Assembly: GCA_025056155.1 (NCBI GenBank)
Contig: JANWWL010000004.1
Coordinates: 434,001-498,000 of the forward strand
Direction: 5' to 3'
DNA from: Sphingomonadaceae bacterium
GTDB taxonomy: Bacteria; Pseudomonadota; Alphaproteobacteria; Sphingomonadales; Sphingomonadaceae
Length of the DNA stretch: 64,000 bases
This document shows, one piece after another, positions 52,437 through 61,024 of the stretch. How positions within the stretch are numbered: position 1 is the first letter of the stretch; every line of letters begins with the position of its first letter. A program made the translations under genes and the position numbers. The notes below the pieces were generated by a model. That model was not told where the DNA came from. It worked only from the letters and a program-made list of their open reading frames with translations, and ran no database searches.

Positions 52437-53024
52437 TCAGCCTGCCGGCGCGGCGGCCTCGAGTGCGGCGAACTCGGCCTGCAGGGCTTCCAGCGTGTGC
52501 TCGAGCCAGCGTTCGAATTCGGGGCCGTCCCAAGCGCGATGGTCGCCGCGGGCATAGGCCAGGGCGTTGCGGTGGTAGAACAGGGCGTTCATCCGGTTGG
52601 CCACCCAGTTGTTGGCCATGCGGATCACCTTCGCGGGCGCTCCCACCACGATCGAGTTGGGCGGCACGATGGTGCCGTCCTTCACGTAGGCGTGTTGGCC
52701 GACGATCGAATTGTCGCCGATGTGCGCCCCCCCGTAGATGGTGGCGTTGATGCCCACCAGCACGTTGTGGCCGATCGTCGACCCGTGGATGGTGGCGTGG
52801 TGGGTGATCGAGCAATAGTCGCCGATCACCACGGGCCGGCCGGGATCCGTGTGGATCATCACGAAATCCTGGATGTTCGTGAACCGGCCGATCTCGACGT
52901 GGGCGGCTTCGGCCCGGATGACGGCGTTGACCCAGATCGAGGTTCCCTCGCGCGCCTTGACCCGCCCGTAGACGTGGGCCGAGGGGTGGACAAAGGCGGC
53001 CTCCGACAGATCGACGAGCGACAT
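52437..53024 (-). CDS. Gamma-class carbonic anhydrase family protein
   Basis: A 195-residue left-handed beta-helix trimer protein. Hexapeptide repeats run from about residue 10 to 130. Metal-ligand histidines are seen in QDFVMIHTDPG (near 67) and CSITHHATIHGSTIGHN (near 85). IGDNSIVGQHAYVKDGTIVPPNSIVVGAPAKVIR closes the helix. Such proteins (YrdA/PaaY-like) bind Zn or Fe; not all have carbonic anhydrase activity. The C-terminal 50 residues are helical, with WVANRMNALFYHRNALAYARGD. It follows mlaC by 10 bp. Confidence 0.88.
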   Translation of the reverse strand: MSLVDLSEAAFVHPSAHVYGRVKAREGTSIWVNAVIRAEAAHVEIGRFTNIQDFVMIHTDPGRPVVIGDYCSITHHATIHGSTIGHNVLVGINATIYGGAHIGDNSIVGQHAYVKDGTIVPPNSIVVGAPAKVIRMANNWVANRMNALFYHRNALAYARGDHRAWDGPEFERWLEHTLEALQAEFAALEAAAPAG

Positions 53025-53034
53025 GGCCGGAGGG

Positions 53035-53652
53035 CTAGCCCCGCCGGCGCATGAAGTCCACCAGGGCGTCGAAGCCGTGCTGGCGGATGTAGGAATCGAA
53101 GTCCGCCTCTTGGGTGAGGGCGATGTTGACCCCGCCCACCGTCAGGTTGAGGATCCGCCAGCCGCCGTCGGGCCAGGGGCGCACCAGCCAGATGGCCTCG
53201 ATCGGCTTGCCGCCCTTGGGATCCGACACCCGCGTGACGACGTCGACGTCGCCCTGGCTGCCCCGCGGGATCTGGCGCACGACGACGAGGCGGGAATCCG
53301 CGAAGTCGTACAGACGATCGGCGTAGGTGTTCACGATGAAATCAGGAAGGGCCGCCCGATAGGCGGCGAGTTGCTGCGGCGATAGGCCGGCCCGATGTCG
53401 CCGGATGAGGCGCATTCCCACCTGGTCCACCGCCACGTTCGCGCGCAACAGATCCCGGAACCGACGCTTGGCTTCGTCGCGCGACAGCGAACGGTTGCGG
53501 AGGATCGCGAACGTCTCGTCGGAAAGCCGTCTCACGAACTCTGCGGCCTCGGCCCGGCGCTCGGGCGAAGCGGGTTGGGCGGGCAGCGCAACCGGTAGCG
53601 TGCAGAGCAGGCCGGCGGCCACGACGGCCACCGCCCGCACCAGGCGCTCCAC
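53035..53652 (-). CDS. MlaC/Ttg2D-family phospholipid-binding periplasmic protein
   Basis: A 205-residue periplasmic protein with a signal peptide (LVRAVAVVAAGLLCTLPVALPAQP). Family marks are FVRRLSDETFAILRNRSLS near residue 39, FRDLLRANVAVDQVG near 66, LSPQQLAAYRAALPDFIVNTYADRL near 90 and WRILNLTVGGVNIALTQEADFDSYI near 165. It shuttles lipids between membranes in Mla systems. The MlaFED ABC genes are not here. GTG start at 53652. Confidence 0.87.
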   Translation of the reverse strand: MERLVRAVAVVAAGLLCTLPVALPAQPASPERRAEAAEFVRRLSDETFAILRNRSLSRDEAKRRFRDLLRANVAVDQVGMRLIRRHRAGLSPQQLAAYRAALPDFIVNTYADRLYDFADSRLVVVRQIPRGSQGDVDVVTRVSDPKGGKPIEAIWLVRPWPDGGWRILNLTVGGVNIALTQEADFDSYIRQHGFDALVDFMRRRG

Positions 53653-53661
53653 GACGCGCCG

Positions 53662-54285
53662 TCAGCCGTGGCGGCGGCCGCCGCGCGGCAGGAGGGCCGC
53701 CAGGATGGCGCCCAGTGCGAAGCCGATGATGACCGACGTCATCGGATGTTCCTGGGGCTGCCGCTTCGCCCAGGCGGCCGCGCGCTCGCCGGCCGCTCGC
53801 GCCTCGTCGGCCACCTCGCTGGCCCGGGCCCGGGCCGTCGCCGTGAGCTCGGCCGCTTTGGTGCGTGCCTGCGACAGGGTTTCGCCCGCTTTCTGGGTCA
53901 GTTCCTCAGCGCCGTCGCGGATGCGGTCCCAGGCGCGAGGAGCGTCCCCTTCGGTGCCTTCGATCTCGTGCATGGCGGGGTCCTCCGTGTGATAGGCCTC
54001 CTCGATCGGCACTCGGGGCCGGCGGGTCAGGCGGTGGCCGAGGGCGGCGGCGGCGCCCAGGGTGGCCGCAAGCGCCGCCAGGAGCCAGGCGTTCGCCCCC
54101 AGCCATCGCCCGGCCTCCGCCGCGGCCATCCGCGCCTCCGCCATGGCGGCGTCGCGCGCCCGGGAGACCAGCGTGCGCGCCAACTCGGCCGGATCCAGCC
54201 GGCGGGCCAGCCGCTGGGCTGCACCCCGCACCGCCGCCCGCGCGGCCCGCGCCTCGGCCTCGAGGGCCGCCACGTCGGGCGTCAT
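53662..54285 (-). CDS. DUF3618-like membrane protein
   Basis: A 207-residue protein. The N-terminus ALEAEARAARAAVRGAAQRLARRLDPAELARTL resembles the DUF3618 pattern of paired helices. A transmembrane helix (AWLLAALAATLGAAAALGH, about 65-83) follows. Then a long Ala/Glu/Arg helix with coiled-coil character leads to a C-terminal TM segment, SVIIGFALGAILAALLP. Function unknown; such proteins form a three-gene set with a holin-X protein and a DUF883-like protein, as here. The ATG overlaps the end of the holin-like gene by 4 bp. Confidence 0.7.
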   Translation of the reverse strand: MTPDVAALEAEARAARAAVRGAAQRLARRLDPAELARTLVSRARDAAMAEARMAAAEAGRWLGANAWLLAALAATLGAAAALGHRLTRRPRVPIEEAYHTEDPAMHEIEGTEGDAPRAWDRIRDGAEELTQKAGETLSQARTKAAELTATARARASEVADEARAAGERAAAWAKRQPQEHPMTSVIIGFALGAILAALLPRGGRRHG

Positions 54286-54689
54286 GGCGCCGGCTCCTCG
54301 GCGCTGGCGGCGGTCAGCCGGGCCAGCGTTCGCTGCGGAAGGAGGGACGTGGTCCGCAGTCGCCGGCGGCCGCGGTGAAACAGCCAGGCGCCCGAAAGCC
54401 CGAGCCCCAGGGCCGATACCGCCAGCGCCGGCGCCCACCCCAGAAACCGGGCCAGGCCGACGAGGCCAGCCGCGGCGGCCAGCAGCCCTGCCGCCGACAG
54501 CAGGAGGAAACCGAGCGCCATGCGCTGCAGCGCGTGCCCGGCCGCCTGCAGGTTGGCCTGCGTCTCGAGACGGGCCAGGGTGGCCTCAAGGCGCGCCAGG
54601 CGGCCGGCATCGGCCAGCAAGCGCTTCACGCTCTCGGCCAGCCGAGCCTCTTCGTCGGCCGGGGGCAGGTCCTCAGGCCTCGTCGCCAT
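54282..54689 (-). CDS. Holin-X/YqjE-like membrane protein
   Basis: A 135-residue protein with two adjacent TM helices (MALGFLLLSAAGLLAAAAGLVGLARF and ALAVSALGLGLSGAWLF) after an amphipathic helix (LADAGRLARLEATLARLETQ). This is the DUF1469/putative holin-X pattern found in chromosomal YqjE clusters. The holin label does not mean prophage here. It overlaps the upstream DUF883-like gene by 17 bp. Confidence 0.72.
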   Translation of the reverse strand: MATRPEDLPPADEEARLAESVKRLLADAGRLARLEATLARLETQANLQAAGHALQRMALGFLLLSAAGLLAAAAGLVGLARFLGWAPALAVSALGLGLSGAWLFHRGRRRLRTTSLLPQRTLARLTAASAEEPAP

Positions 54690-55143
54690 CCTCGCCGCCC
54701 GACTTCAGCAGCCGGGCCAGCGCGAAGCCCAGCACGGCGGCCGTTCCAATCGCCAGCCCCGGCCGTTCCCGCACGAAGCGGCGGACGTCTTGGCCCAGCT
54801 CTTCGAACGATCGGTCCTTGAGCACGTCCGACAGCCGATCGAGGCCGTCGGCCGCCTTGCGCGCCAGCTCGCCCACGCGCGAACCTTCGGATGGCTCCTT
54901 GCCGGCCAGCGTCCGGACCGCCTCGGCCAGGTCGTGCAAGGCGCCCGCCGCCTTCGTCCGGCCGGCCTCCACGGCCCGGCCGAGGGCCTCGCCCGTCCGC
55001 TCCACGAACTCGCCCGCCTCGGCCCGGATCTCCTCGACCCGCCGGCCGGGCGATTTCACCTCGCGAATGAGCCCTTCGGCCGCAGGATCCGGAGCCGGCT
55101 TCGTGCCCTCCGCCGCCGATGGCGTCGTCTCGTCGCCTGCCAT
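54673..55143 (-). CDS. DUF883/YqjD-like membrane-anchored protein
   Basis: A 156-residue protein that is mostly one long helix with heptad-like Ala/Glu/Leu (about 30-120). It ends in the C-terminal anchor DVRRFVRERPGLAIGTAAVLGFALARLL. YqjD/ElaB proteins tie ribosomes or other partners to the inner membrane in stress or stationary phase. First gene of a minus-strand unit of five (this gene, holin-X-like, DUF3618-like, mlaC, gamma-CA). GGAGGAG precedes the ATG. Confidence 0.75.
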   Translation of the reverse strand: MAGDETTPSAAEGTKPAPDPAAEGLIREVKSPGRRVEEIRAEAGEFVERTGEALGRAVEAGRTKAAGALHDLAEAVRTLAGKEPSEGSRVGELARKAADGLDRLSDVLKDRSFEELGQDVRRFVRERPGLAIGTAAVLGFALARLLKSGGEDGDEA

Positions 55144-55558
55144 GGGTACTCTCCTCCTCGGGCCCCGCTCCTCTCACCTAGGGGGCGGCGAGGCCGGTGC
55201 CAACCCTGGGGAGGGTTCCAGCGCGTGCGAGCCCGCGCGCACCACGGGGCGGCCCGGTCGGCGGCACCGCAAGGGCCTCCCGGGCGGCACGACGCCTCGC
55301 CAAGCTCCGCCGCAGGGGTCTGCCCGCAGCTCTGGGCCGCTCTCACCTTAAGCCGTGCGACCGCTTCCTGCCCCGCGACCCGAGGCCTTTGGGATGGCGG
55401 GAACGGCGCCGCGGCCACGCGCGGCCGAAGGACAACGCCATGGGCGTCGCGCCATCGTGGCGAGCAGGTGAAACGCGCATCCGTTTGCGCCGCGCGGGAT
55501 GGCTGTTCCGAAGGCCTCCCTGACACGGCAAGACAAGGACCCGCCGGGCGCCCCCGGG
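55144..55558. other. 415-bp gap without a gene
   Basis: Lies between the DUF883-like start and the MaoC stop, both on the minus strand. It carries the candidate promoter at 55175-55203. No open frame resembles a protein. No repeat or RNA structure stands out. Confidence 0.5.
55175..55203 (-). promoter_or_regulatory. Candidate promoter of the DUF883-holin-DUF3618-mlaC-gammaCA unit
   Basis: Minus-strand TTGGCA (55203-55198), 17 bp, TAGGTG (55180-55175). The predicted start is about 25 nt before the ATG, leaving room for the GGAGGAG site. An extracytoplasmic stress-type GGAAC-CGTT pair was sought and not found. Confidence 0.45.
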
Positions 55559-56029
55559 TCAAGCCGATGGGGCGAGATAGACGAGACTGATCCACTCGGC
55601 CGCCAAGGCCGGCCGCTCCTCGCCTTCGATTTCGACCGTGACGTCGTAGGTCGCCCGCACCGCAGGCTCCGGCCGCCGCTCGAGCCCCAGCAGGCGAAAG
55701 TGGCCGCGCACGCGCCGCCCGGCCCGCACCGGGCTTAGGAAACGCACGCGGTTCAGGCCGTAGTTGAGGCCCATGACCGCCCCGTCGATCTGGGGGAGGG
55801 CGGAATAGGCCATCGGGGCCAGCAGCGAGAGGGTGAGGAAGCCATGAGCGATCGTGGTGCCGAAGGGGGTGCGGCGGGCGAGCTCGGGGTCCACGTGGAG
55901 GAAGTTGTGGTCGAGCGTGGCGTCCGCGAAGGCGTTAATCCGCGCCTGGTCGATCGGGATCCAGTCGGACACGCCCAAGAGCTGGCCCACGCGCCCTTCA
56001 AGGTCCGTGATTGCGATCCGGCCGCCCAT
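55559..56029 (-). CDS. MaoC-family (R)-enoyl-CoA hydratase-like dehydratase
   Basis: A 156-residue hot-dog-fold protein. The hydratase motif is seen as INAFADATLDHNFLHVDPELAR near residue 32, where Asp and His act in catalysis, followed by FGTTIAHGFLTLSLLAPM near 57. It probably hydrates trans-2-enoyl-CoA or a related thioester. The ATG at 56029 is 33 bp after the MscS gene on the same strand. Confidence 0.9.
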   Translation of the reverse strand: MGGRIAITDLEGRVGQLLGVSDWIPIDQARINAFADATLDHNFLHVDPELARRTPFGTTIAHGFLTLSLLAPMAYSALPQIDGAVMGLNYGLNRVRFLSPVRAGRRVRGHFRLLGLERRPEPAVRATYDVTVEIEGEERPALAAEWISLVYLAPSA

Positions 56030-56062
56030 CTGCCCGCCCCCCCGATGGTCGTCCGTCGGGCC

Positions 56063-57217
56063 CTAGGGCCGGCCTCTGGCGCCGGCAAGGCCGGCCGCCC
56101 CGCCTACCGCCCCGACGGCGCGCGGGTCGAGGATGCGGCCGTCGGGCCCGGCCACCATCTCCACCTGGACGGGATAGGCGAGCGGCACGTCGAGCGCGCG
56201 CAGGCGCTCGAGCAGGCCGATGAGCACGGCCTGACGCGCTGCGCACATCTCGAGGAAGTCCGGAGTTTCGACGAAGAAGACGAGCTCGAATTCCAGCGCG
56301 TAGGTGCCAAACGCCACCAGGTGGCAGCGCTCAAACGAGCAGCGGGGAACGGCCTGGACCACCACCTCGACCTCCTGGGGGATCCGGGCGACCGTGGCGG
56401 GATCCGTCTCGTAGATGATGCCGAAGCGTTGCAGGATGCGCCGACGCTCGAACGCCGCGTAGTTGGCGAGCGGACCCGACAGAAGCTTCGCGTTGGGGAT
56501 GACGATCAGCTCGCCGTCGAGCGCGCGCAGCCGGGTCGATTTCACGCCGATTTCTTCCACGCGGCCCAGCCGACCTGGCTCGAAGGTGATCGTGTCGCCC
56601 CGGCGAAACGGCTTGTCGAGGAGGATGGCGAAGGCGGCGAACAGGTCGCCCAGCACGCCTTGGGCGGCGAGGCCGATCGTGATCCCGCCGATGCCGAGGC
56701 CCGCCACTAGGCCCGTGATGTCGACCCCGAGGTTCGCAAGCAGCGTGAGCGTCGCCACGATCCACACGACGGCCGAAAGGAGCGAGGTGAGCAGGCTGAA
56801 GGCCGACTTGTCTTCGGCCTGGGCGCTGCGCTGTTCGACCAATCCGATCAGGATGGTCTGCGCCCACACCGCCGCCTGGACGGTGATGGCGACCGTGAAC
56901 AGGAGCTCGAACCCACGGCGGACGATGGCCGGAGGCTCGGCTCCCTTGACCACCAGGGCGACGGCCGTGAGCGCCAGGACGACGAGCCCCGTGCGCTCGA
57001 CCGCCCGGCGCGTGGTGGGAAGCCAGGTCGCGCGCTCCTCGATCCGGCCGAGGAAGCGCGCCAACCAGAGCTTCAGGCCCACGAGCAGAAGGAATACGGC
57101 CGCCGCGGCCGCCCCCAGGAGCAGCAGGCGATCCGGATCCGAGCCCAGCCACCGTACCGTCTCGTCGATGGCTGGGGTGATGCCCCCCGCATCCCGGTCG
57201 TTGGCGCTGGCCTGCAT
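56063..57217 (-). CDS. MscS-family mechanosensitive ion channel
   Basis: A 384-residue inner-membrane channel. Four or five TM helices lie in the first 180 residues. The pore helix and following beta domain carry GLGIGGITIGLAAQGVLGDLFA near residue 168 and LDKPFRRGDTITFEPGRLGRVEEIG near 195. The cytoplasmic part (about 200-355) ends with ELVFFVETPDF and the typical FPVQ-like YPVQVEM. Opens under membrane tension to release solutes. TAGGCC lies 7 bp before the ATG. Confidence 0.92.
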   Translation of the reverse strand: MQASANDRDAGGITPAIDETVRWLGSDPDRLLLLGAAAAAVFLLLVGLKLWLARFLGRIEERATWLPTTRRAVERTGLVVLALTAVALVVKGAEPPAIVRRGFELLFTVAITVQAAVWAQTILIGLVEQRSAQAEDKSAFSLLTSLLSAVVWIVATLTLLANLGVDITGLVAGLGIGGITIGLAAQGVLGDLFAAFAILLDKPFRRGDTITFEPGRLGRVEEIGVKSTRLRALDGELIVIPNAKLLSGPLANYAAFERRRILQRFGIIYETDPATVARIPQEVEVVVQAVPRCSFERCHLVAFGTYALEFELVFFVETPDFLEMCAARQAVLIGLLERLRALDVPLAYPVQVEMVAGPDGRILDPRAVGAVGGAAGLAGARGRP

Positions 57218-57261
57218 GCCGGCCGGCCTAGACGAGCGGGCCCGCGACCGTCACCCCTGCC

Positions 57262-57289
57262 TTGCGTGCCGGTCCCTGGCCGCTAAGGC
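57262..57289 (+). promoter_or_regulatory. Candidate promoter for the SDR-folB pair
   Basis: TTGCGT (57262-57267), 16 bp, TAAGGC (57284-57289). The SDR ATG is only 9 bp beyond, so the message would have almost no leader. Confidence 0.35.
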
Positions 57290-57298
57290 ACCCGGCCC

Positions 57299-58090
57299 AT
57301 GCCGGTTCCCCCCGAGTTCGCCCGGTCGGGCCCCGCCCCGCTGGCGCTGGTCACTGGTGCGGCCCGGCGGATCGGCGCCGCCCTGGCCACCACCTTGGCC
57401 CGCGACGGTTTTCGGGTGGCCCTTCACTACCACCGCTCGCAGGCCGAGGCCGAGGAGCTGGCCGCCCGGTTGACGGCCGAAGGCTGTCCTCCGCCGCTGT
57501 GCGTGGGGGCCGACCTTACGGACCCGCAGGCCGTGGCGGGCCTCATCGACGCCTTGCCTGAGGCCCCCGTCGTCCTCGTGAACAACGCCTCGCTGTTCGA
57601 GGAGGACGGCCTCGCGGACTTCACGCTCGAGCGTTGGGAGCGGCAGTTGGCCGTCAACCTGCGCGCACCCGCCCAGCTGACCCAGGCCTTCGCACGCCGC
57701 CTGCCGCAGGGGGCGGCGGGCCTGATCGTGAACCTGTCGGATGCGAAGCTTGCGTTTCCCAATCCGGATTTCTTCACGTACACCGTGTCCAAGGGGGGGC
57801 TCGCGTGGCTGACCGAACTGGCGGCCCGCGCGCTCGCCCCCTCCATCCGCGTGAACGCGATCGCGCCGGCCGTCACGCTGGTGTCGGGCGCCCAATCCCG
57901 CGCGAACTTCGCCCAGGCCCATGTCCGCAACGCGCTGCGCCGCGGCGTCGACGTCGAGCACCTGGCCGGGGCGCTTCGGTACCTCGTGGCGACGCCCACG
58001 GTCACGGGCCAGACCCTGGTGGTGGATGCCGGCCAACGCTTCCTGGGGCTCACCCGCGACGTGGCCTACGTGGTGGAGGAGCGGACATGA
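57299..58090 (+). CDS. SDR-family oxidoreductase, pteridine reductase/FolM-like
   Basis: A 263-residue short-chain reductase. The cofactor motif TGAARRIGAALA near residue 20, with ARR in place of SGIG, is typical of the pteridine-reductase/FolM branch that binds NADPH. HYHRSQAEAEELAARL near 43, LVNNASLFEEDG near 92, and the catalytic YTVSKGGLAWLT near 160 follow. The end has VTGQTLVVDAGQ. Overlap with folB (ATGA) supports a folate or pterin role, such as dihydromonapterin reduction. Confidence 0.88.
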   Translation: MPVPPEFARSGPAPLALVTGAARRIGAALATTLARDGFRVALHYHRSQAEAEELAARLTAEGCPPPLCVGADLTDPQAVAGLIDALPEAPVVLVNNASLFEEDGLADFTLERWERQLAVNLRAPAQLTQAFARRLPQGAAGLIVNLSDAKLAFPNPDFFTYTVSKGGLAWLTELAARALAPSIRVNAIAPAVTLVSGAQSRANFAQAHVRNALRRGVDVEHLAGALRYLVATPTVTGQTLVVDAGQRFLGLTRDVAYVVEERT

Positions 58091-58458
58091 GCCTCGCCCC
58101 CACCGGCCAACGGATCCTGCTCGAGAACCTGTCGCTCGACGTCGACATCGGCTTCCACGATTTCGAGGTGGGCGTGCCCCAGCGGGTCCTCGTGACGGTC
58201 GAGGTCGAACTGATGGAGCGGGCCTTCCCGGCCGAGGATCGGCCCGAGGCCGCCTGGGATTACGACCGGGTGCGCGACGGCATCCAGGCCCTGGTGCGCG
58301 GCCGCCGGTTCAACCTGCAGGAGACGCTCGCCCGCGAGATCTTCGCCATGGTGGCGGCCTTGCCGGGGGTGAAGGCGTTGACGGTCGTCACGCGCAAGCC
58401 CGACGTCTATCCGGACGCCGGTGCGGTGGGGGTGGTGCTGTCGGGCCGGGCCGGCTGA
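58087..58458 (+). CDS. folB: Dihydroneopterin aldolase
   Basis: Cleaves 7,8-dihydroneopterin in folate synthesis. The 123 residues have ILLENLSLDVDIGFHDFE at the start (with the active-site Glu), WDYDRVRDGIQALVRG near 57, NLQETLAREI near 75 and RKPDVYPDAGAVGV near 102. Translationally coupled to the SDR by ATGA. Its 3' end overlaps the convergent secreted protein gene by 52 bp. Confidence 0.93.
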   Translation: MSLAPTGQRILLENLSLDVDIGFHDFEVGVPQRVLVTVEVELMERAFPAEDRPEAAWDYDRVRDGIQALVRGRRFNLQETLAREIFAMVAALPGVKALTVVTRKPDVYPDAGAVGVVLSGRAG

Positions 58459-59270
58459 GCGCCGGGGCGGCCGCTCCGGTCGCAAGGGCCGAGGTCGGCC
58501 AGCAGGACCTGCCAGTCGCGCTCCAGGCCGGCATCCCCGGCCACGGGCCCCGGCGGATCCCGCGGCAGGTCGCACGCCAGCGCCCGCCAGAGCAGCGTGC
58601 GGCGCGCGACGGGCTGGGCCTCGGCGTCGATGAAGTCACCCGTGGCGGCCAGCACCTGCGGGGCTTCCCCCGGCCGCCGGCGGACCACGAGGGTGAGGGG
58701 ACGGGCCGAGGCGAGCTCGAGGAAGAACTGGCTTTCCGATTCCCCCTCGATGGTGCCCGGCACATGGAATCCCGCGCGCACCGCGGCCACGGCCGGGGCC
58801 ACGCCGCCGTGGGCGGCGAGATCCTTCAGGATCGCGCGCACGTCCTCGAGCATGGCCGGATCGGCCGGAAACTGGGCTTCGCGACTTGCCAGACGATAAT
58901 GCACGCGCCCACCCGCGCCCTGGCCCTCCGCCGGGCGGAGGAAGACCAGGACCTCCTGGCCCCGGCCCGCCTCCCGGCCCTTGGGGCCCTGCCACGACCA
59001 GGCGGCCTTGTCGGGCAGAAGCCCCGGTGCCTTCAGCACCGTCACCAGCCGGGCCTCGACCAGGTGGCGCACTTCGCCCGGCGGCACGTCGGGGGCCAGG
59101 CGGCCACTGAGCCGGCGGGATCTTTCGACGAACGCCTGCACGATGACGGGGCTTGCCACCACCAGGTCGGCGACGTCGACGTAGGACGGTGTCCGGGCGG
59201 GTGCAGGCGCCGGTCCCGCCAGCGGCAGGAACAGCGCGAGGGCGAGCCCCGCAACCCGAAAGCGCGCCAT
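58407..59270 (-). CDS. Exported protein of unknown function
   Basis: A 287-residue protein with a signal peptide (FRVAGLALALFLPLAGPAPAPA). The mature N-terminus has YVDVADLVVASPVIVQAFVE near residue 31, then VRHLVEARLVTVLKAPG, EVLVFLRPAEG near 130 and VHYRLASREAQFPADP. Two Cys in the C-terminal part (ACDLPRDP and LGPCDRS) could pair. The tail is Pro/Thr/Ala-rich. A conserved alphaproteobacterial protein is likely but I do not know its role. It is divergent from tonB. Confidence 0.65.
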   Translation of the reverse strand: MARFRVAGLALALFLPLAGPAPAPARTPSYVDVADLVVASPVIVQAFVERSRRLSGRLAPDVPPGEVRHLVEARLVTVLKAPGLLPDKAAWSWQGPKGREAGRGQEVLVFLRPAEGQGAGGRVHYRLASREAQFPADPAMLEDVRAILKDLAAHGGVAPAVAAVRAGFHVPGTIEGESESQFFLELASARPLTLVVRRRPGEAPQVLAATGDFIDAEAQPVARRTLLWRALACDLPRDPPGPVAGDAGLERDWQVLLADLGPCDRSGRPGAQPARPDSTTPTAPASG

Positions 59271-59460
59271 CGCCGCGGTTGCCTTGGCCCGAGCGAAGCC
59301 GCTACGCGCTCCGCGACGATTCGCGGGGGCCGGTCGTCTCTCCGGTGGCTTGTCATGCCCAGGCGGGCAGGGCATGGCGCGGAAGGGTCGGCAAGGGTTC
59401 GGTGCCGCGGCGAGTCGTGGGGCCGGGACCCGGCGCCGAAGAGGGGAGGCGATCGACGCC

Positions 59461-60126
59461 ATGTCGTTCCTGCAGCCGGAGAACGAGGGCCGGACCAAGC
59501 TTCGTTCCTGGATCATTGTCGGCCTCCTGCACGTCTTCTTCGGCTGGCTGCTCGTCTCGGGTCTTGCCATCCGCGCGGTCAAGGTCATCACGGGGCCGCT
59601 CGAGACGGTGAACATCGAGGACACCGCCCCGCCCCCCGACGAGCCCCCGCCCCCGCCGCCCAAGCTCGAGGACATCCCGCCCTACGTGCCGCCGCCCGAC
59701 GTCGTGATCGAAACGACGGCGCCGCCGCCGCCCACGATCACGACCCAGTCGGTGGTGGCGGCACCGGAACCGGTCCGCGTGGCCCCGCCCGCCCCGCCGC
59801 CTCCCCCGCCGCCCGAGCCGGCCAAGGTGGAGATCACGCGACCCACGCCGCGGGGCGGCACGGTGACCGTGACGACCGACGACTATCCGGCGGCGTCGCT
59901 GCGGGCGTGCGAACAAGGTGCGGTCACGGTCCGGGTGACGATCGCGACCGACGGGCGCGTGCGCCAATGCGACGTGGTGCAATCGACCGGGTTTCCCCGG
60001 CTGGACGAGAAGACCTGCGAAGTGGCGCTGCGGCGCTGGCGCTACAATCCCGCCAAGGAAGGCAACACGCCGGTCGAAGCGACGATCACGCAGCGGGTGC
60101 GCTGGGTGGTCGAGAAGGGGTGCTGA
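59461..60126 (+). CDS. tonB: Energy transducer TonB
   Basis: Links proton-motive force to outer-membrane receptors. The 221-residue protein has an N-terminal anchor (LRSWIIVGLLHVFFGWLLVS, about 14-33) and a Pro-rich spacer with EPPPPPPKLEDIPPYVPPP (about 55-125). The C-terminal domain carries AVTVRVTIATDGRVRQCDVVQST near 160 and ALRRWRYNPAKEGNTPVEATI near 190. Four cysteines in the C-terminal part, one of them last, could form disulfides in the periplasm. It begins a tonB-exbB-exbD-exbD unit. Confidence 0.93.
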   Translation: MSFLQPENEGRTKLRSWIIVGLLHVFFGWLLVSGLAIRAVKVITGPLETVNIEDTAPPPDEPPPPPPKLEDIPPYVPPPDVVIETTAPPPPTITTQSVVAAPEPVRVAPPAPPPPPPPEPAKVEITRPTPRGGTVTVTTDDYPAASLRACEQGAVTVRVTIATDGRVRQCDVVQSTGFPRLDEKTCEVALRRWRYNPAKEGNTPVEATITQRVRWVVEKGC

Positions 60127-60181
60127 CCTACCGGGTTCCCGGGGGTTGGAGGGTGCAGTCAGGAAAGGGAAAGGTGACGGT

Positions 60182-60985
60182 ATGGGTCAGGGTATCCGCA
60201 AGGCGCTGACGGTGGCAGGGGCCGCGCTGCCGGCGGTCTTTTGGGCACCGGCGGCCTGGGCTGCGGAAGTGGTCGAGGGCGAGAACCCCTACGGCCTCAT
60301 CCCGGCGCTGAAGCAGGGCGGGCCCATCGCCTGGGGCCTGTTCGCCATCCTCATCATCATGTCCGTCGTCACCTGGTACATCTTTTTCACGAAGTGGTTC
60401 CAGCAAAAGAAGCTTCTGGACGAAGCCGTCGATGTCGAGAAGAAGGTCTGGTCCGCACCTTCGCTCAAGGAAGGGGCGGCCAAGCTCGACAAGGACTCGG
60501 CCTTCCGCCAGATCGCCGAGGACGGCCTGCGCGCGTTCGACCATCATGAGGGCCGGCTCACCGACCAGATCGACCAGCACGAATGGGTGACGATGACGCT
60601 CAACCGCACCACGGGGCTCATCGGCGCGCGCCTGCAGTCGGGCCTGGCGTTCCTGGCCTCGACGGGGGCCACGGCACCCTTCATCGGCCTTCTGGGCACC
60701 GTCGTGGGCATCTATCGGGCGCTCATCAACATCGGAATCGCGGGCCAGGCCTCGATCGACAAGGTGGCGGGGCCCGTGGGCGAGGCCCTCATCATGACGG
60801 CCCTGGGCCTGGCGGTGGCCGTGCCGGCGGTGCTGATCTACAACTACCTGAACGGCCGGAACAAACTCGTGATGGAGAAGATCAACACCTTCGCCGCCGA
60901 CGTGCACGGGTACCTGCTTTCGGGGGCGCGCATGGCCAAGTCGACCCCGGCACCCGCGCCGGCTCCGGCCGCGGCGAAGCCTTGA
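60182..60985 (+). CDS. exbB: ExbB/TolQ-family proton channel protein
   Basis: A 267-residue inner-membrane protein. A signal-like N-terminus (LTVAGAALPAVFWAPAAWAA) precedes the first TM helix (IAWGLFAILIIMSVVTWYIFFTKW, about 49-72). The core MotA/TolQ/ExbB segments are TGATAPFIGLLGTVVGIYRALINIG near 160 and GPVGEALIMTALGLAVAVPAVLIYNYL near 197. The tail is Ala/Pro-rich. Forms the motor with ExbD downstream. Confidence 0.95.
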   Translation: MGQGIRKALTVAGAALPAVFWAPAAWAAEVVEGENPYGLIPALKQGGPIAWGLFAILIIMSVVTWYIFFTKWFQQKKLLDEAVDVEKKVWSAPSLKEGAAKLDKDSAFRQIAEDGLRAFDHHEGRLTDQIDQHEWVTMTLNRTTGLIGARLQSGLAFLASTGATAPFIGLLGTVVGIYRALINIGIAGQASIDKVAGPVGEALIMTALGLAVAVPAVLIYNYLNGRNKLVMEKINTFAADVHGYLLSGARMAKSTPAPAPAPAAAKP

Positions 60986-61024
60986 TGGACCGCTAGGCCG
61001 GCGCGCGCGGGCGGGAGGACCACC

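Noticed and set aside
54282-54689. Phage holin, suggesting a prophage
   Set aside because: The neighbours are chromosomal DUF883, DUF3618 and mlaC genes; no other phage gene is present.
55144-55558. GGAAC/CGTT general-stress (EcfG-type) promoter for the DUF883 unit
   Set aside because: GGAAC occurs on the minus strand, but CGTT is not at 16-17 bp from it; a TTGGCA/TAGGTG pair fits better.
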